Below, in pieces: positions 22,934 to 31,974 of a stretch of DNA of 59,193 nucleotides (its first letter is position 1; each line of letters opens with the position of its first letter). The position numbers were made by a program, and so were the translations under genes. Under the pieces are notes generated by a model, which saw only the letters and a program-made list of their open reading frames with translations, searched no databases and was not told the DNA's origin. The stretch lies in contig JAAYJF010000061.1 in NCBI GenBank assembly GCA_012523075.1, positions 1 through 59,193 on the forward strand. Direction: 5' to 3'. The stretch is from Clostridiales bacterium. Its GTDB lineage: Bacteria; Bacillota; Clostridia; Ch29.

Positions 22934-23618
22934 CCGTATCCCCGCCGTTCCTTTGCATATTGTCTTTGCTTTCCACAAATTCGCCTTTGTCAAAGGCCAT
23001 ATCCTTTTTCTCGGTGCCCCCCTGTATCTTTTCCCTTGTCTCTCCCACAATCTCTGCCAGCACCACCGCGAACACGCCGGCAATTACGGTGGCATCAAAG
23101 GCACCTGCGCCGCCAAAAACAGTTCTTCCAGGGCTTCCGGTATAACCGTTCACCACCGCTTGCACCAGGTCACTTAATACTATAGCCATAATGCCTGCAA
23201 TAAAGGCCGCCCTTCTTGACCTGCCCAACAGATAAGCAATGCCTCCCCCAATAATTGCGTACAGGTAATAGTAGTTCATAAACTGGTTCTCCTCCGGCCC
23301 TGCGGGCAGAAACTTGCTCAGGCCGTAAACAGCCGCCCCTGCCGCAATGGAAGCAACAACAGCCCGGGTTCTTTCCTTGGTAGTACCGGCCTTAATGAAA
23401 AGGTACACAGCCAGGGCCACCGGGATAATAGCTCCCCCTACGTTAATTGCGACATTCCTTGTTATGCCTATATCGGGTATAAATGTGCCCACCAGCATTG
23501 CTGCAATAACCGCAAGGGCACCTCCGTCAGTAAGTCTTAACCTATCCAGCACCCTGTGGGCAACTCCTAAAAGTACGAGCACCGACACAAGCACAAGTAT
23601 CACTAATCCAACCGGCAT
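22923..23618 (-). CDS. DUF1614 polytopic membrane protein
   Basis: 231 residues with about six hydrophobic segments. The conserved style GGALAVIAAMLVGTFIPDI and GITRNVAINVGGAIIPVALA fits the DUF1614 family, of unknown function, seen in spore-formers and archaea. A charged cytoplasmic-type tail (about 190-231) ends GGDTDEE. First gene of the DUF1614-spoIIP-YIEGIA unit, with its stop inside the spoIIP start, so translation is probably coupled. The link to engulfment is inference from the neighbours. Confidence 0.78.
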   Translation of the reverse strand: MPVGLVILVLVSVLVLLGVAHRVLDRLRLTDGGALAVIAAMLVGTFIPDIGITRNVAINVGGAIIPVALAVYLFIKAGTTKERTRAVVASIAAGAAVYGLSKFLPAGPEENQFMNYYYLYAIIGGGIAYLLGRSRRAAFIAGIMAIVLSDLVQAVVNGYTGSPGRTVFGGAGAFDATVIAGVFAVVLAEIVGETREKIQGGTEKKDMAFDKGEFVESKDNMQRNGGDTDEE

Positions 23619-23724
23619 TTCCTCACCCCATTCTTTAGTATTTCAGTACTAGATTTCCCTCCGTCGAAAAAATCTATTCATTTAGCAGCGTATTGGGCTT
23701 TGCTCAGGCCTTGCATTTTGACAT

Positions 23725-23747
23725 AAAAAAAAGGAGACTTAGTCTCC
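23725..23747 (-). terminator. Terminator downstream of pgeF
   Basis: On the minus strand GGAGAC-TAA-GTCTCC is followed by eight T. It ends the sigG/ylmC-nrdR-pgeF side before the DUF1614 operon. Confidence 0.85.
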
Positions 23748-23793
23748 GTTCAAACCTAACAAAAGTCCTATTAATCAATATGATAGCATGATA

Positions 23794-23835
23794 GGGCTTC
23801 ATGAAACGCTGGCGCAGGCTAATCGGGAACATACC
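23794..23835. repeat. Half copy of the GGCTTCATGAA repeat
   Basis: GGGCTTCATGAAACGCTGGCG followed by a degraded inner part and ACCGCATTTTAT. It matches the left half of the full hairpin at 47281-47340; the right arm is lost. Confidence 0.6.
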
Positions 23836-23840
23836 GCATT

Positions 23841-24665
23841 TTATATCTCACTTCCTATTAACTGCATCAAGGCAGCGAGACTGCCGGCATCCTTTCCTTC
23901 CCGTCTGTACGAATAAAACAGCTCCGAGTTGCATCGGGTACACAGCCTGCTATCGGTGATGTTTTGCTCCTTCACACCGGCCTTTCGCAGCAGCGCTTTG
24001 TTTGTGCTTTGCAAGTCGAGAAGGTATTTGTCCTTCCCAAGGGATACCGTAACGTCCCTCCAGTCCCCCAGGTTCTCCTGCAGCCTTGATATAACCGGCC
24101 CGTCCACCTCATAGCAGTCCCTGCAAATGGATGGTCCAATCCCCACCAGAATATCCTCTGGTTTAGAGGCGAAGGCATCCTTCATTCCCACCACCGTTTC
24201 CCTGGCAATACCGGCAACGGTACCCTTCCACCCGGCATGGGACAAACCGATGGCCTGCCTTTGCGGGTCTAAAAAGAAAAGAGGTACGCAGTCAGCGTAA
24301 AAGGTGATAAGGGTGAGCCCCCTTTTATTGGTTATTAGTCCGTCGGTGTTTTTGATATCGGAGTCCCGCCATATACCTTTGCCTGCATCCCCTGCAGTAA
24401 CCTGTCTTATACTCGTGCCATGCACCTGATGGGACAGAACCAGGCTTTTCCTGTCCAGGCCCAACACGCTGCACAGCTTTTCAAAATTGGCCACTACGCT
24501 CTCCCTTGTATCCGGCCTTGAAAAGCCTAGGTTCAACCCCTTTACCCGTCCGCTGCTCATTCCCCCGACCTTTGTGGTGAAACAATGCTTTACAAGCCCT
24601 GTTTGGTCAAAGGAGGGTACAGTAAAATAAATAAGGCCGTCCCGATCATGTCTTTTAAAGGTCAT
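23841..24665 (-). CDS. pgeF: PgeF-type peptidoglycan editing factor (DUF152)
   Basis: 274 residues of the YfiH/YlmD family, a copper- or zinc-containing hydrolase said to remove wrong residues from peptidoglycan precursors in Escherichia coli. Signatures: [38 protein letters not shown] and [13 protein letters not shown], holding the conserved His-Cys-His metal residues. It overlaps nrdR by 11 bases. In many Firmicutes the gene lies in the sigG-ylm region, as here. Confidence 0.9.
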   Translation of the reverse strand: MTFKRHDRDGLIYFTVPSFDQTGLVKHCFTTKVGGMSSGRVKGLNLGFSRPDTRESVVANFEKLCSVLGLDRKSLVLSHQVHGTSIRQVTAGDAGKGIWRDSDIKNTDGLITNKRGLTLITFYADCVPLFFLDPQRQAIGLSHAGWKGTVAGIARETVVGMKDAFASKPEDILVGIGPSICRDCYEVDGPVISRLQENLGDWRDVTVSLGKDKYLLDLQSTNKALLRKAGVKEQNITDSRLCTRCNSELFYSYRREGKDAGSLAALMQLIGSEI

Positions 24666-25143
24666 TTGTCTCCTCCGCAGATGCCTGACTTTCCTTGTCC
24701 AGCAGTTTACTGAGCTCCTCCATAAAGGTGTTTATATCCTTGAACTGGCGGTACACCGAAGCGAACCTTACGTAGGCCACCTCGTCCAACGCTTTAAGCT
24801 TTTCCATTATTATTTCGCCTATTGTTTTGCTGGTTATTTCCTTATCTGTCATATTATATAGATCTTTTTCAACTTCGTCCGCCAAATCATTTATTCTGTT
24901 CACCGATATGGGCCTTTTTTCAGTGGCCTTTATTATCCCATTCAGTACCTTTTCCCTGTTAAAGCTTTCCCTCCTGCCGTCCTTTTTAACCACCATAAGG
25001 GGAAGACGGTCAAGTTTCTCGTAGGTGGTAAATCGCCGGCAGCACTGGCTGCATTCCCTTCTGCGTCGGATGGTAAACCCCTCGTCGGCGGGCCTGGAAT
25101 CAACCACTTTTGATTCCAGGTTGCCGCAAAATGGACATTTCAT
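24655..25143 (-). CDS. nrdR: Ribonucleotide reductase regulator NrdR
   Basis: 162 residues. NrdR senses ATP/dATP through an ATP-cone and represses ribonucleotide reductase genes. The zinc ribbon is complete (Cys3, Cys6, Cys31, Cys34) with the basic stretch FTIRRRREC. The ATP-cone starts [21 protein letters not shown] usual length for the family. No NrdR box was found next to a reductase gene, since none lies in the window. Confidence 0.96.
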   Translation of the reverse strand: MKCPFCGNLESKVVDSRPADEGFTIRRRRECSQCCRRFTTYEKLDRLPLMVVKKDGRRESFNREKVLNGIIKATEKRPISVNRINDLADEVEKDLYNMTDKEITSKTIGEIIMEKLKALDEVAYVRFASVYRQFKDINTFMEELSKLLDKESQASAEETNDL

Positions 25144-25220
25144 ACTCTCAATCCCCCTGACATGCTTGGCTTAACCTATGTATGAATTATATTATATTAG
25201 CTCAATATTTTCCAGGGGGG

Positions 25221-25478
25221 TTACTCTCTTTCCATCTCTATGGTCTCTTTAAACTCAACCAGTATCACATCTATACCGATATTCATAATATCCTTCCAGG
25301 GTATCGCCAGGTCGTTTTCCCTATTAAAAAAGCCAAAAAATTTACCCGGCCCCGGGATAATGATTGCCTCCACCTTTCCTTCCTCAAGATTTACCTCTAT
25401 ATCCGAGATAGGCCCCAGATTCCTTCCCTCTTTAAACGTAATAACTTCCTTTTCTGCCAGGTCGGATGTTCTTATCAT
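25221..25478 (-). CDS. YlmC/YmxH-family PRC-barrel protein
   Basis: 85 residues with the PRC-barrel pattern KEVITFKEGRNLGPISDIEV and AIPWKDIMNIGIDVILVE. YlmC/YmxH proteins lie next to sigG in many spore-formers and are annotated as sporulation-associated; their function is unknown. The start ATG 25478 has AAGGTGG 8 bases upstream, better than the GTG at 25490. It lies between nrdR and sigG, separated from sigG by repeat copy B. Confidence 0.82.
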   Translation of the reverse strand: MIRTSDLAEKEVITFKEGRNLGPISDIEVNLEEGKVEAIIIPGPGKFFGFFNRENDLAIPWKDIMNIGIDVILVEFKETIEMERE

Positions 25479-25510
25479 AAAGCGCACCACCTTATTATAT
25501 ATAACGTGAT

Positions 25511-25784
25511 AATAATATTACATTACTTCACTTGTCATTCTGAAGGCGAAGCCTGAAGAATCCGGTTTTGCCGCTTAAGAACGCAGTGAAGAATCCAACG
25601 TCGTCGTTCTGAGGGCGAAGCCCGAAGAATCCGGCTTTGCGTTCTGAACGTAGTGAAGAATCTTCTAGGAGACAGACATAAGGTCCTTCGCTGCGCAAGG
25701 TCCTTCGCTACGCTCAGGATGACAAAGAGTTCGCTCAGGATGACACGCCAGAAGATGTAAAGCTTTAACACTTTATATATATGT
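25511..25784. repeat. Repeat family 1, copy B (MITE-like)
   Basis: Fills most of the gene-free stretch 25491-25841. Left end TTACATTACTTCACTTGTCATTC; then several GAAGAATCC units, later GTCCTTCG...GCTCAGGATGACA units; right end AGAAGATGTAAAGCTTTAAC then TTTATATATATG. The right-end flank is shared with copies A and C. Confidence 0.8.
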
Positions 25785-25841
25785 TGGACAAGGGGTGTTT
25801 ATGCAAATAAAAAAATCCGTGATACTTAAATCACAGATTTT

Positions 25842-26615
25842 TCACATATGCTTTTTCATATGGTTTAGGGCCGATTTCTCCAACCGTGACACCTGGGCCT
25901 GGGAAATTCCAATCTCCTCTGCCACCTCCATCTGGGTTCTACCTTCAAAAAACCGCAGGTTTAGTATCAGTTTCTCCCTGTCGTTCAGCTTTCTCATTGC
26001 CTCCCTTAAGGCTATCCCCTCCAGCCACACCTCATCGGAGTTCTTTTCATCCTTCACCTGGTCCATTACAAATATTGCGTCCCCGCTGTCGTGATATATC
26101 GGTTCAAACAGAGAAACCGGGTCCTGTATCGCATCCAGTGCGAACACCACCTCTTCCCTGGGCATATCCAGCTCCTTGGATATCTCGGATATGGTGGGCT
26201 CCTTTGAATGCTTGTTTATAAGCTGGTCCCGTACCTGAAGCGCTCTGTAGGCGATATCCCGCAGTGACCTGCTCACCCTTATGGAATTGTTGTCCCTTAA
26301 ATATCTTCTGATTTCACCTATTATCATTGGAACTGCGTAGGTCGAAAACTTAACGTTCTGGCTTAGGTCAAAGTTGTCTATTGCTTTAATTAGGCCGACG
26401 CACCCTACTTGAAAAAGGTCATCAAGGTACTCCCCCCTGTTGTTGAATCTCTGTATAACGCTTAATACCAGCCGGAGGTTGCCCCTTATGAACTTCTCCC
26501 GGGCGCTCTTGTCGCCGTTGTGCATTTTTGCAAAAAGCGCCCTCATCTCTTCGTTGGTAAGCACAGGAAGCTTGGACGTATTTACGCCGCATATTTCTAC
26601 TTTGTTTATGTGCAT
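25842..26615 (-). CDS. sigG: Sporulation sigma factor SigmaG
   Basis: 257 residues, the late forespore sigma factor. The start MHINKVEICGVNTSKLPVLT and the region 2 block GNLRLVLSVIQRFNNRGEYL, then STYAVPMIIGEIRRYLRDNN, are close to Bacillus SigmaG; region 4 ends ISQAQVSRLEKSAL. A longer frame begins at 26648 without a good ribosome site; AGAAGGT lies upstream of ATG 26615. It follows sigE, as in most spore-formers, after a long hairpin. Confidence 0.95.
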   Translation of the reverse strand: MHINKVEICGVNTSKLPVLTNEEMRALFAKMHNGDKSAREKFIRGNLRLVLSVIQRFNNRGEYLDDLFQVGCVGLIKAIDNFDLSQNVKFSTYAVPMIIGEIRRYLRDNNSIRVSRSLRDIAYRALQVRDQLINKHSKEPTISEISKELDMPREEVVFALDAIQDPVSLFEPIYHDSGDAIFVMDQVKDEKNSDEVWLEGIALREAMRKLNDREKLILNLRFFEGRTQMEVAEEIGISQAQVSRLEKSALNHMKKHM

Positions 26616-26675
26616 TGCATCAACCTTCTTTCGCTCATCAACTGACATCTCTGATTATTCCACCCACCGGATTCT

Positions 26676-26725
26676 TTTATACATGAAAAAACCGCCACGT
26701 AGCTGGCAGTTTTTTCATGTATAAA
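26676..26725. terminator. Long hairpin / terminator between sigE and sigG
   Basis: A 22-bp stem with one mismatch (26676-26697 with 26704-26725), loop CGTAGC. The six-A and six-T runs inside the stem allow termination of sigE. A TGTATA in the 5' direction of sigG lies in this hairpin and could serve as a forespore -35, but that is weak. Confidence 0.75.
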
Positions 26726-26743
26726 CGGCTTTTAAAGGTCATG

Positions 26744-27478
26744 TCATACCATTCTGCTAATTTCCTTTTTTAGCCTTTTTATTATCCTTTTTTCTAGCCT
26801 TGATATATAGGACTGGGATATGCCCAAAAGGTCGGCCACCTCTTTCTGGGTCCTCTCCTCCCCCCCGTCCAGACCGAACCGAAGCCTCATTATCCTTTTC
26901 TCCCGTTCGCTCAGTTTTCCCATTGCAAGCCCTAACAGTTCCCTGTCCACTTCCCTCTCCAGGCATTTAAAAATAATATCATTTTCGGTTCCCAGTATAT
27001 CCGAGAGCAGCAGTTCATTGCCGTCCCAGTCTATGTTAAGCGGTTCATCGAAGGATATCTCCGCTTTCAGTTTGCTGTTTCTTCTAATATACATAAGTAT
27101 CTCATTCTCTATGCACCTTGACGCATAGGTAGCCAGTTTTATCTGTTTATCCGGGTCAAAGGTGTTGACAGCTTTTATGAGCCCGATGGTCCCTATTGAA
27201 ATCAGGTCCTCAACGCATATGCCGGTATTCTCGAACTTTCTGGCTATGTATACAACCAGTCGGAGGTTGCGTTCTATTAGTACAGTCTGTACAGATTTTT
27301 CGCCTTCCTTAAGCCTTGCAACGAGGTAATTCTCCTCATCGGCGCTCAGCGGAGGCGGCAGCGCTTCACTGCCCCCAATGTAGAATATCCGCGCCGGATG
27401 GAAAATCCGCATATAATACAAGAGCTTCATCAGGTAAATTTGTACAATCAATCTGCATCGGCGCAGCATTACACCCAC
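26744..27478 (-). CDS. sigE: Sporulation sigma factor SigmaE (pro-form)
   Basis: 244 residues with the N-terminal pro-sequence. It is made inactive and cut by SpoIIGA to give the early mother-cell sigma factor. The hydrophobic, basic leader ([18 protein letters not shown]) precedes [14 protein letters not shown], then [39 protein letters not shown] and the C-terminal [24 protein letters not shown] start at 27478 is preceded by GGGGGG at 6 bases; an ATG 9 bases later is possible. It lies 11 bases after spoIIGA. Confidence 0.95.
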   Translation of the reverse strand: MGVMLRRCRLIVQIYLMKLLYYMRIFHPARIFYIGGSEALPPPLSADEENYLVARLKEGEKSVQTVLIERNLRLVVYIARKFENTGICVEDLISIGTIGLIKAVNTFDPDKQIKLATYASRCIENEILMYIRRNSKLKAEISFDEPLNIDWDGNELLLSDILGTENDIIFKCLEREVDRELLGLAMGKLSEREKRIMRLRFGLDGGEERTQKEVADLLGISQSYISRLEKRIIKRLKKEISRMV

Positions 27479-27489
27479 ATTCTTCCCCC

Positions 27490-28371
27490 CTACTTTATCA
27501 ACTCCGGATTAAGCAAAGCTGCATATTCTCCGTTTTCCGACAAAGGCTTTGAATAGATTGCTATTATCACTTTGTCCAGACACCGGCTTCCAATGATTAC
27601 CCCGTCCGCCTTAAAGCCCAGCAGCATCCCCTTTTCTTTACCAAGGGAGCTAAAGGGGATAAGCCGGAGCCTGGATACCCAGTTCGCTTGCTTGAAACCT
27701 TCGTATATATTTTCCAGGTCGTCCTCAAGGTTCTGTTCAAATATTTCCCTTATGCCCTCATGAAGCAGTTCCTTAACCGCCGAGTACTGTACCACAATTA
27801 CTGGATAATTGGTGATGGGGTCAAAAAGCTCATTCCCGGTATCCAAAAGTCCTACTGCCTCCACCCATTTGTCCCCGACGTTTATCGCAAAACTGCGGTA
27901 GAGGGACCTCTTCTCCAGGTAACCGTAAAGCGGTACCAAACACAGCCTTATAATAATTATGGTGACCAGTCCTGCCCCCGCCAGTACCGACAGCGGTATA
28001 CCCTTAATCAGGAAAACACCGCCTTCGGTAACGGTGCCGGTATTGGTGAAATAAAAAAGCCCGAAAACTGCTCCGCCGAGGATAAAGGAAATCAGATAGA
28101 ACACCGACAGCTGCTTTAAAAACTCCCGGAACCGGATGGGGGTAAAAGCAATTACTATAATGAGCAGCGATAAAAGCACCTTCATTACGGTAGTGTAAAG
28201 GAAATTATATCCGGGGAAAAAAATCAGCAGCGCATACAATGCACCTACAACCGAAGCTGCAAGCATTTTGATTCTGCCGGCATGCACCTTAAGGGTTATT
28301 GATGTCAGCCAAAGGATAAGATAGTTCATAACTATGTTTTCCAGAAGTAGTATGTCTGCATAAATATCCAT
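27490..28371 (-). CDS. spoIIGA: SigmaE-processing peptidase SpoIIGA
   Basis: 293 residues. A membrane-embedded N-terminal half with about five hydrophobic segments ([20 protein letters not shown] and others) is followed by an aspartic-protease half with the motif [14 protein letters not shown]. It dimerises to form the active protease that removes the SigmaE pro-sequence after a forespore signal (SpoIIR, not in this window). It lies directly upstream of sigE. Confidence 0.95.
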   Translation of the reverse strand: MDIYADILLLENIVMNYLILWLTSITLKVHAGRIKMLAASVVGALYALLIFFPGYNFLYTTVMKVLLSLLIIVIAFTPIRFREFLKQLSVFYLISFILGGAVFGLFYFTNTGTVTEGGVFLIKGIPLSVLAGAGLVTIIIIRLCLVPLYGYLEKRSLYRSFAINVGDKWVEAVGLLDTGNELFDPITNYPVIVVQYSAVKELLHEGIREIFEQNLEDDLENIYEGFKQANWVSRLRLIPFSSLGKEKGMLLGFKADGVIIGSRCLDKVIIAIYSKPLSENGEYAALLNPELIK

Positions 28372-28460
28372 ATGGACCCCCGGCCAACCTTTATTCCGGT
28401 CAGGCTAATCTCATATTACAATTATTATTCACCTGCCTTAATCGGTATGATTATTATAAC

Positions 28461-28931
28461 TCATGCCGGTTTAAAATTTTGTCGTTTGCTGAGCAGCTCT
28501 CTTCGATAACATTCTCTTAAACCTTCCATAATTCCCTGGATTATATATCCTTTTTTATTCTCATCGGTAAGAATGGACCTGTCTGCAGCATTGGTCCTAT
28601 AGCCGCAGACAACAAGTATATCCCAGGCCGTGTCCTCTGCCCTAATGCCTCTGTTCATAAAGTGGGTGCTTTCGCAAATGCCGTCGATAATGTGTTTGGC
28701 CAGCCTTTCATTTGCGAAACTTTTTGTGTTGTAGAGCGCCTCCACTCCCCGGGTGTTTAGGTTATCGCTTACCCCCTCCTCCAGCATAATACGTATTTCG
28801 GCTCCCCCTTTGCCTTCCGAAAATTCACATTCCATCCCCATTGGGTTTAAGTGCAGCCATGCCAGATATCGGGCAAACCCTTCCAAATTCCCTATCCAGA
28901 ACCCCGGACGAGCCTCTATCCGTACCCTCAC
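28461..28931 (-). CDS. Truncated amidase-like protein (Amidase_3 C-terminal half)
   Basis: 156 residues if started at GTG 28931, which has GGGTGGTG 5 bases upstream; a longer frame reaches 28988. The segment GVEALYNTKSFANERLAKHI, then FMNRGIRA and LVVCGYRTNAADRSILTDEN, then IIQGIMEGL, follows the second half of N-acetylmuramoyl-L-alanine amidases (SxxLAxxI, RGVK, LVEVGFLTNPEDxxLL). The first zinc His and Glu regions are missing and the catalytic Glu of LVExGF is replaced (VVCGY), so it should be inactive. It lies between ftsZ and spoIIGA. This is my reading and needs a profile search. Confidence 0.55.
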   Translation of the reverse strand: MRVRIEARPGFWIGNLEGFARYLAWLHLNPMGMECEFSEGKGGAEIRIMLEEGVSDNLNTRGVEALYNTKSFANERLAKHIIDGICESTHFMNRGIRAEDTAWDILVVCGYRTNAADRSILTDENKKGYIIQGIMEGLRECYRRELLSKRQNFKPA

Positions 28932-29002
28932 AATAACACCACCCGAAAGAATTTTTTTTAGGCCCCTGTTTAAAGGCCATATTATCATTCTATTCGGTAA
29001 AA

Positions 29003-29042
29003 TAAAAAAAGGAACTGAAATCCAAGCAAGAACTTCAGTCCC
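29003..29042 (-). terminator. Terminator of the ftsA-ftsZ transcript
   Basis: On the minus strand GGGACTGAA pairs with TTCAGTTCC (one G-U) and is followed by seven T, about 90 bases after the ftsZ stop. Confidence 0.8.
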
Positions 29043-29056
29043 TTAAAATCACCAAC

Positions 29057-29119
29057 TGTTACCCGCAAATCCTACCCTGACGCCTACCAACTACCAGCTA
29101 CCAACTACGAACTGGCATC
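29057..29119. repeat. Repeat family 2, copy next to ftsZ
   Basis: ACCCTGACGCCTACCAACTACC and then CAGCTACCAACTACGAACTG. It touches the ftsZ stop region and lies just before the terminator. The core is nearly identical to the copy beside gpsA. Confidence 0.8.
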
Positions 29120-29124
29120 TGCTT

Positions 29125-30204
29125 CTACTTCACACTCTTATTCTTCCGCAAAAAGGTAGGTATATCCAGGTCTATTCCTTCATAGTCGCCGAAAAGACTG
29201 TCCTTATCCTTCTTTTTGTCATCCCTTTCCCTTAACGGCTTTTGGGGCTTGTCACCGCTAAAGCCGGTAGCTATTACGGTTATCCGTATCTCATCCTTAA
29301 GGTTTTCGTCTATTACTGCTCCGAATATGATGTTTGCCTCGGGGTCCGCAGACTGCGACACAAGCTCGGCTGCTTCGTTCACTTCAAACAGGCCAAGGTT
29401 GGGCCCACCGGTGATATTCAGCAATACCCCCTTGGCTCCCTCAATAGAGGTCTCCAACAGCGGGCTATGAATCGCTAGCTTTGCGGCTTCGGTGGCTCTG
29501 TTTTCGCCGTTGGAGTAGCCAATTCCCATATGAGCCATTCCGGTGTTAAGCATAATTGTCTTAACATCTGCAAAGTCCAGGTTAACAAGACCCGGCACCG
29601 CGATAAGGTCTGAAATGCCCTGCACCCCCTGCCTCAGTACATCGTCGGCGGTGGCAAAGGCTTCTATTATTGAGGTCTTTTTCTCGGATATCTGCAGCAA
29701 CCTGTCGTTGGGTATAATGACCAGGGTATCCACTTTGTCCTTAAGCTCTTTGGTACCCTCCTCCGCATGCAACGCTCTCTTCCGGCCCTCAAAGGTAAAA
29801 GGTTTGGTCACAACTCCAACCGTCAGTATTCCAAGCTGTTTGGCGATATCCGCTATCACCGGAGCGGCTCCCGTTCCCGTACCGCCTCCCATACCGGCCG
29901 TTATGAATACCATGTCAGAACCCTGTATTACATTATGGATGATTTCTCTGCTTTCTTCGGCAGCCTTCAACCCGATTTCGGGATTTGCCCCTGCACCCAG
30001 GCCCTTGGTGAGCTTTTCACCAATCTGAATCTTCTGGGAGGCATTCGACAATAAGAGGGCCTGCCTGTCGGTGTTAATTGCTACAAACTCTACTCCTTTC
30101 AGCCCTGCTTCGATCATTCTGTTAACAGCGTTACTGCCCCCGCCGCCAACACCAATTACTTTGATTACCGCAAACTGATTGCTTTCCATATCAAATTCCA
30201 GCAT
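29125..30204 (-). CDS. ftsZ: Cell division protein FtsZ
   Basis: 359 residues, tubulin-like GTPase that forms the Z ring. The N-terminal [17 protein letters not shown] and the signature [17 protein letters not shown] are intact, followed by the T7-loop region [11 protein letters not shown]. The C-terminal tail carries the short conserved peptide [11 protein letters not shown], the site bound by FtsA and SepF. It is the last gene of the dcw cluster here, 65 bases after ftsA, and is followed by repeat family 2 and a terminator. Confidence 0.97.
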   Translation of the reverse strand: MLEFDMESNQFAVIKVIGVGGGGSNAVNRMIEAGLKGVEFVAINTDRQALLLSNASQKIQIGEKLTKGLGAGANPEIGLKAAEESREIIHNVIQGSDMVFITAGMGGGTGTGAAPVIADIAKQLGILTVGVVTKPFTFEGRKRALHAEEGTKELKDKVDTLVIIPNDRLLQISEKKTSIIEAFATADDVLRQGVQGISDLIAVPGLVNLDFADVKTIMLNTGMAHMGIGYSNGENRATEAAKLAIHSPLLETSIEGAKGVLLNITGGPNLGLFEVNEAAELVSQSADPEANIIFGAVIDENLKDEIRITVIATGFSGDKPQKPLRERDDKKKDKDSLFGDYEGIDLDIPTFLRKNKSVK

Positions 30205-30269
30205 AGCTGTTACCCCCTTTTTTACTCGGTACCCCTTACAGTCCCTTCATCCGGCGAGATACTCCGTGT

Positions 30270-31520
30270 TTAGAAGTATTCGTCCAGGAAGTCCTTTATC
30301 CTGTTTAGTGTACCGCCCTTTTGTAGTTGTCTGTTCTTGGGTTTGCCAAACAATGCAGCCTTTTTTGATACTCCCTTCAATTCGCCGGGGTAATAGTGCT
30401 TTCTTCCTGCCAGGTATTTCACTATACCAACCCCCGACGAGTATACCGGAGAACTTACTCCTATGTATTCAGGGATACCTATCCTGACAGGTAGCCCCGT
30501 TACTTCCTGTGCCACCTCTTTGCACCCTTTGAGAAAACTCACCCCGCCGCCGGTTATCACCACGCCGGAGGACAGTGCATTCTTTATTCCGCTTTTAACA
30601 AGCTCCCGGTTCACCAGGAAGAATATCTCATAAACCCTTGCCTCAATTATTTCGCAGAATTCCTCAACGCTCACTTCACGCTGGTCGCCGTCGGCGATCC
30701 CCTTGACAGGTACAGTTTCCTGCTGCGCATACCCCGGTTTGACAATCCCGTACTGTTTTTTTAAGTTCTCTGCCTCGCCGTAACTGATGCGGAGGCCCAC
30801 CGCCAGGTCGTTTGTAATGCTGTCGCCACCAACGGGAATAAAGCCGGAGCTTTTCAGCATGCCGTTCTCAAAGACCGAATATTCTGTCTTCCCCGCCCCC
30901 ACATCAATAATCAGCACTCCAAGTTCCTTTTCATCCTTTGTAAGCAGCACCTCTCCAAGGGCAAGGGGTTCTGCCACCACCCCTTCTATGTTAAGACCGG
31001 CCCGTTGCACACTCCTTATAAGATTCTGGAGTGTAGTACTGCTACAAGTCACTATACCGGCATCCATCTCCAGCCTGGTTCCGAACATGCCTACCGGGTC
31101 CCGAATCTCGTCATAACCGTCAACAATAAACTGCAATGGTATAACGTCCACTATCTCCTTCTCCGGGGGCAGAGCAAATATCCTTGCTGCCTGCATAACC
31201 CTCCGCACGTCCTCACCGGTTATTTCCCGGTCCTCCCTGGTTACCGCTATCACACCCCTGTTCTCGTACAGATTCACGTGGCCGCCGGATATGTTTATGA
31301 ATACCGAATCCACTTCCATATTGGTCATATTACAAAGCTGTTCCACCGCCTGTTCGACGGCCATGGTAGTACTCTCTATATCAACCACAACACCCTTTTT
31401 GACTCCGTTGTTGGGGCTAATTCCAACACCCAGTATCTGAATACCGCTGGAACCTAACTTTGCTAAGACTGCGCTTACCTTAGACGTTCCGATATCCAAG
31501 CCGGCAATAATATTATCCAT
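30270..31520 (-). CDS. ftsA: Cell division protein FtsA
   Basis: 416 residues of the actin/Hsp70 superfamily. It anchors FtsZ filaments to the membrane. It opens NIIAGLDIGTSKVSAVLAKL, has EVDSVFINISGGHVN in the 1C region, ADIDVGAGKTEYSVF-type phosphate motif (LIIDVGAGKTEYSVFENG) and GVVITGGGVSFLKG. A C-terminal amphipathic helix is visible (GTLNRIKDFLDEYF). Both FtsA and SepF are present in this genome. Confidence 0.95.
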   Translation of the reverse strand: MDNIIAGLDIGTSKVSAVLAKLGSSGIQILGVGISPNNGVKKGVVVDIESTTMAVEQAVEQLCNMTNMEVDSVFINISGGHVNLYENRGVIAVTREDREITGEDVRRVMQAARIFALPPEKEIVDVIPLQFIVDGYDEIRDPVGMFGTRLEMDAGIVTCSSTTLQNLIRSVQRAGLNIEGVVAEPLALGEVLLTKDEKELGVLIIDVGAGKTEYSVFENGMLKSSGFIPVGGDSITNDLAVGLRISYGEAENLKKQYGIVKPGYAQQETVPVKGIADGDQREVSVEEFCEIIEARVYEIFFLVNRELVKSGIKNALSSGVVITGGGVSFLKGCKEVAQEVTGLPVRIGIPEYIGVSSPVYSSGVGIVKYLAGRKHYYPGELKGVSKKAALFGKPKNRQLQKGGTLNRIKDFLDEYF

Positions 31521-31617
31521 ACATCTTCTGCCCCCTTTAGGCCCATCCGCTTGTCAAATAGCACAGTTCAATAATAAATTTCAACGCGGCTGTACCTTTT
31601 CCTTTATTTTTATCAAA

Positions 31618-31974
31618 TTATTTTGTTGATTCCCTGCGTATGTTGAACAGGTGACGCCTTATAACCGCAAAGTTCTGGAATAGTCTTGTGCCGAACACAA
31701 CAACCGCAGCAAGGTATATGGGCACACCCAGCCTGTCTCCCATATAAGCAAGCGAAGCCGCCAGTATTGCGTTGCCGAAGAAACCGGTTATAAATATGTC
31801 GCTTTCAAAACTGTTTTCCAAGGATGCCCTTATGCCCCCGAACACCGAGTCCAAGGCCGCCAGTATTGCTACCGAAAGATATGCGGAATATACCACCGGT
31901 ACGTTAAACGGAAAAAATAAACCCAAAAGTATTCCTAAAGCAAGCCCTATAAGTGGTAGTATCAATTCATTCAC
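31618..31974 (-). CDS. sbp: Small basic protein (Sbp, DUF1290)
   Basis: 118 residues, three to four hydrophobic segments with LPLIGLALGILLGLFFPFNV and VAILAALDSVFGGIRASLEN, the DUF1290 family. It is found between the DUF881 genes and ftsA in the dcw clusters of Firmicutes and Actinobacteria; the role is unknown. It overlaps the upstream DUF881 gene by 8 bases. Confidence 0.88.
   Translation of the reverse strand: MNELILPLIGLALGILLGLFFPFNVPVVYSAYLSVAILAALDSVFGGIRASLENSFESDIFITGFFGNAILAASLAYMGDRLGVPIYLAAVVVFGTRLFQNFAVIRRHLFNIRRESTK

Noticed and set aside
22010-23185. A 391-codon open frame on the plus strand opposite spoIIP and DUF1614
   Set aside because: It is the complement of two well-supported genes with matching families, overlaps and ribosome sites; its translation shows no domain and is rich in His, Pro and Tyr, as antisense frames of such genes are.
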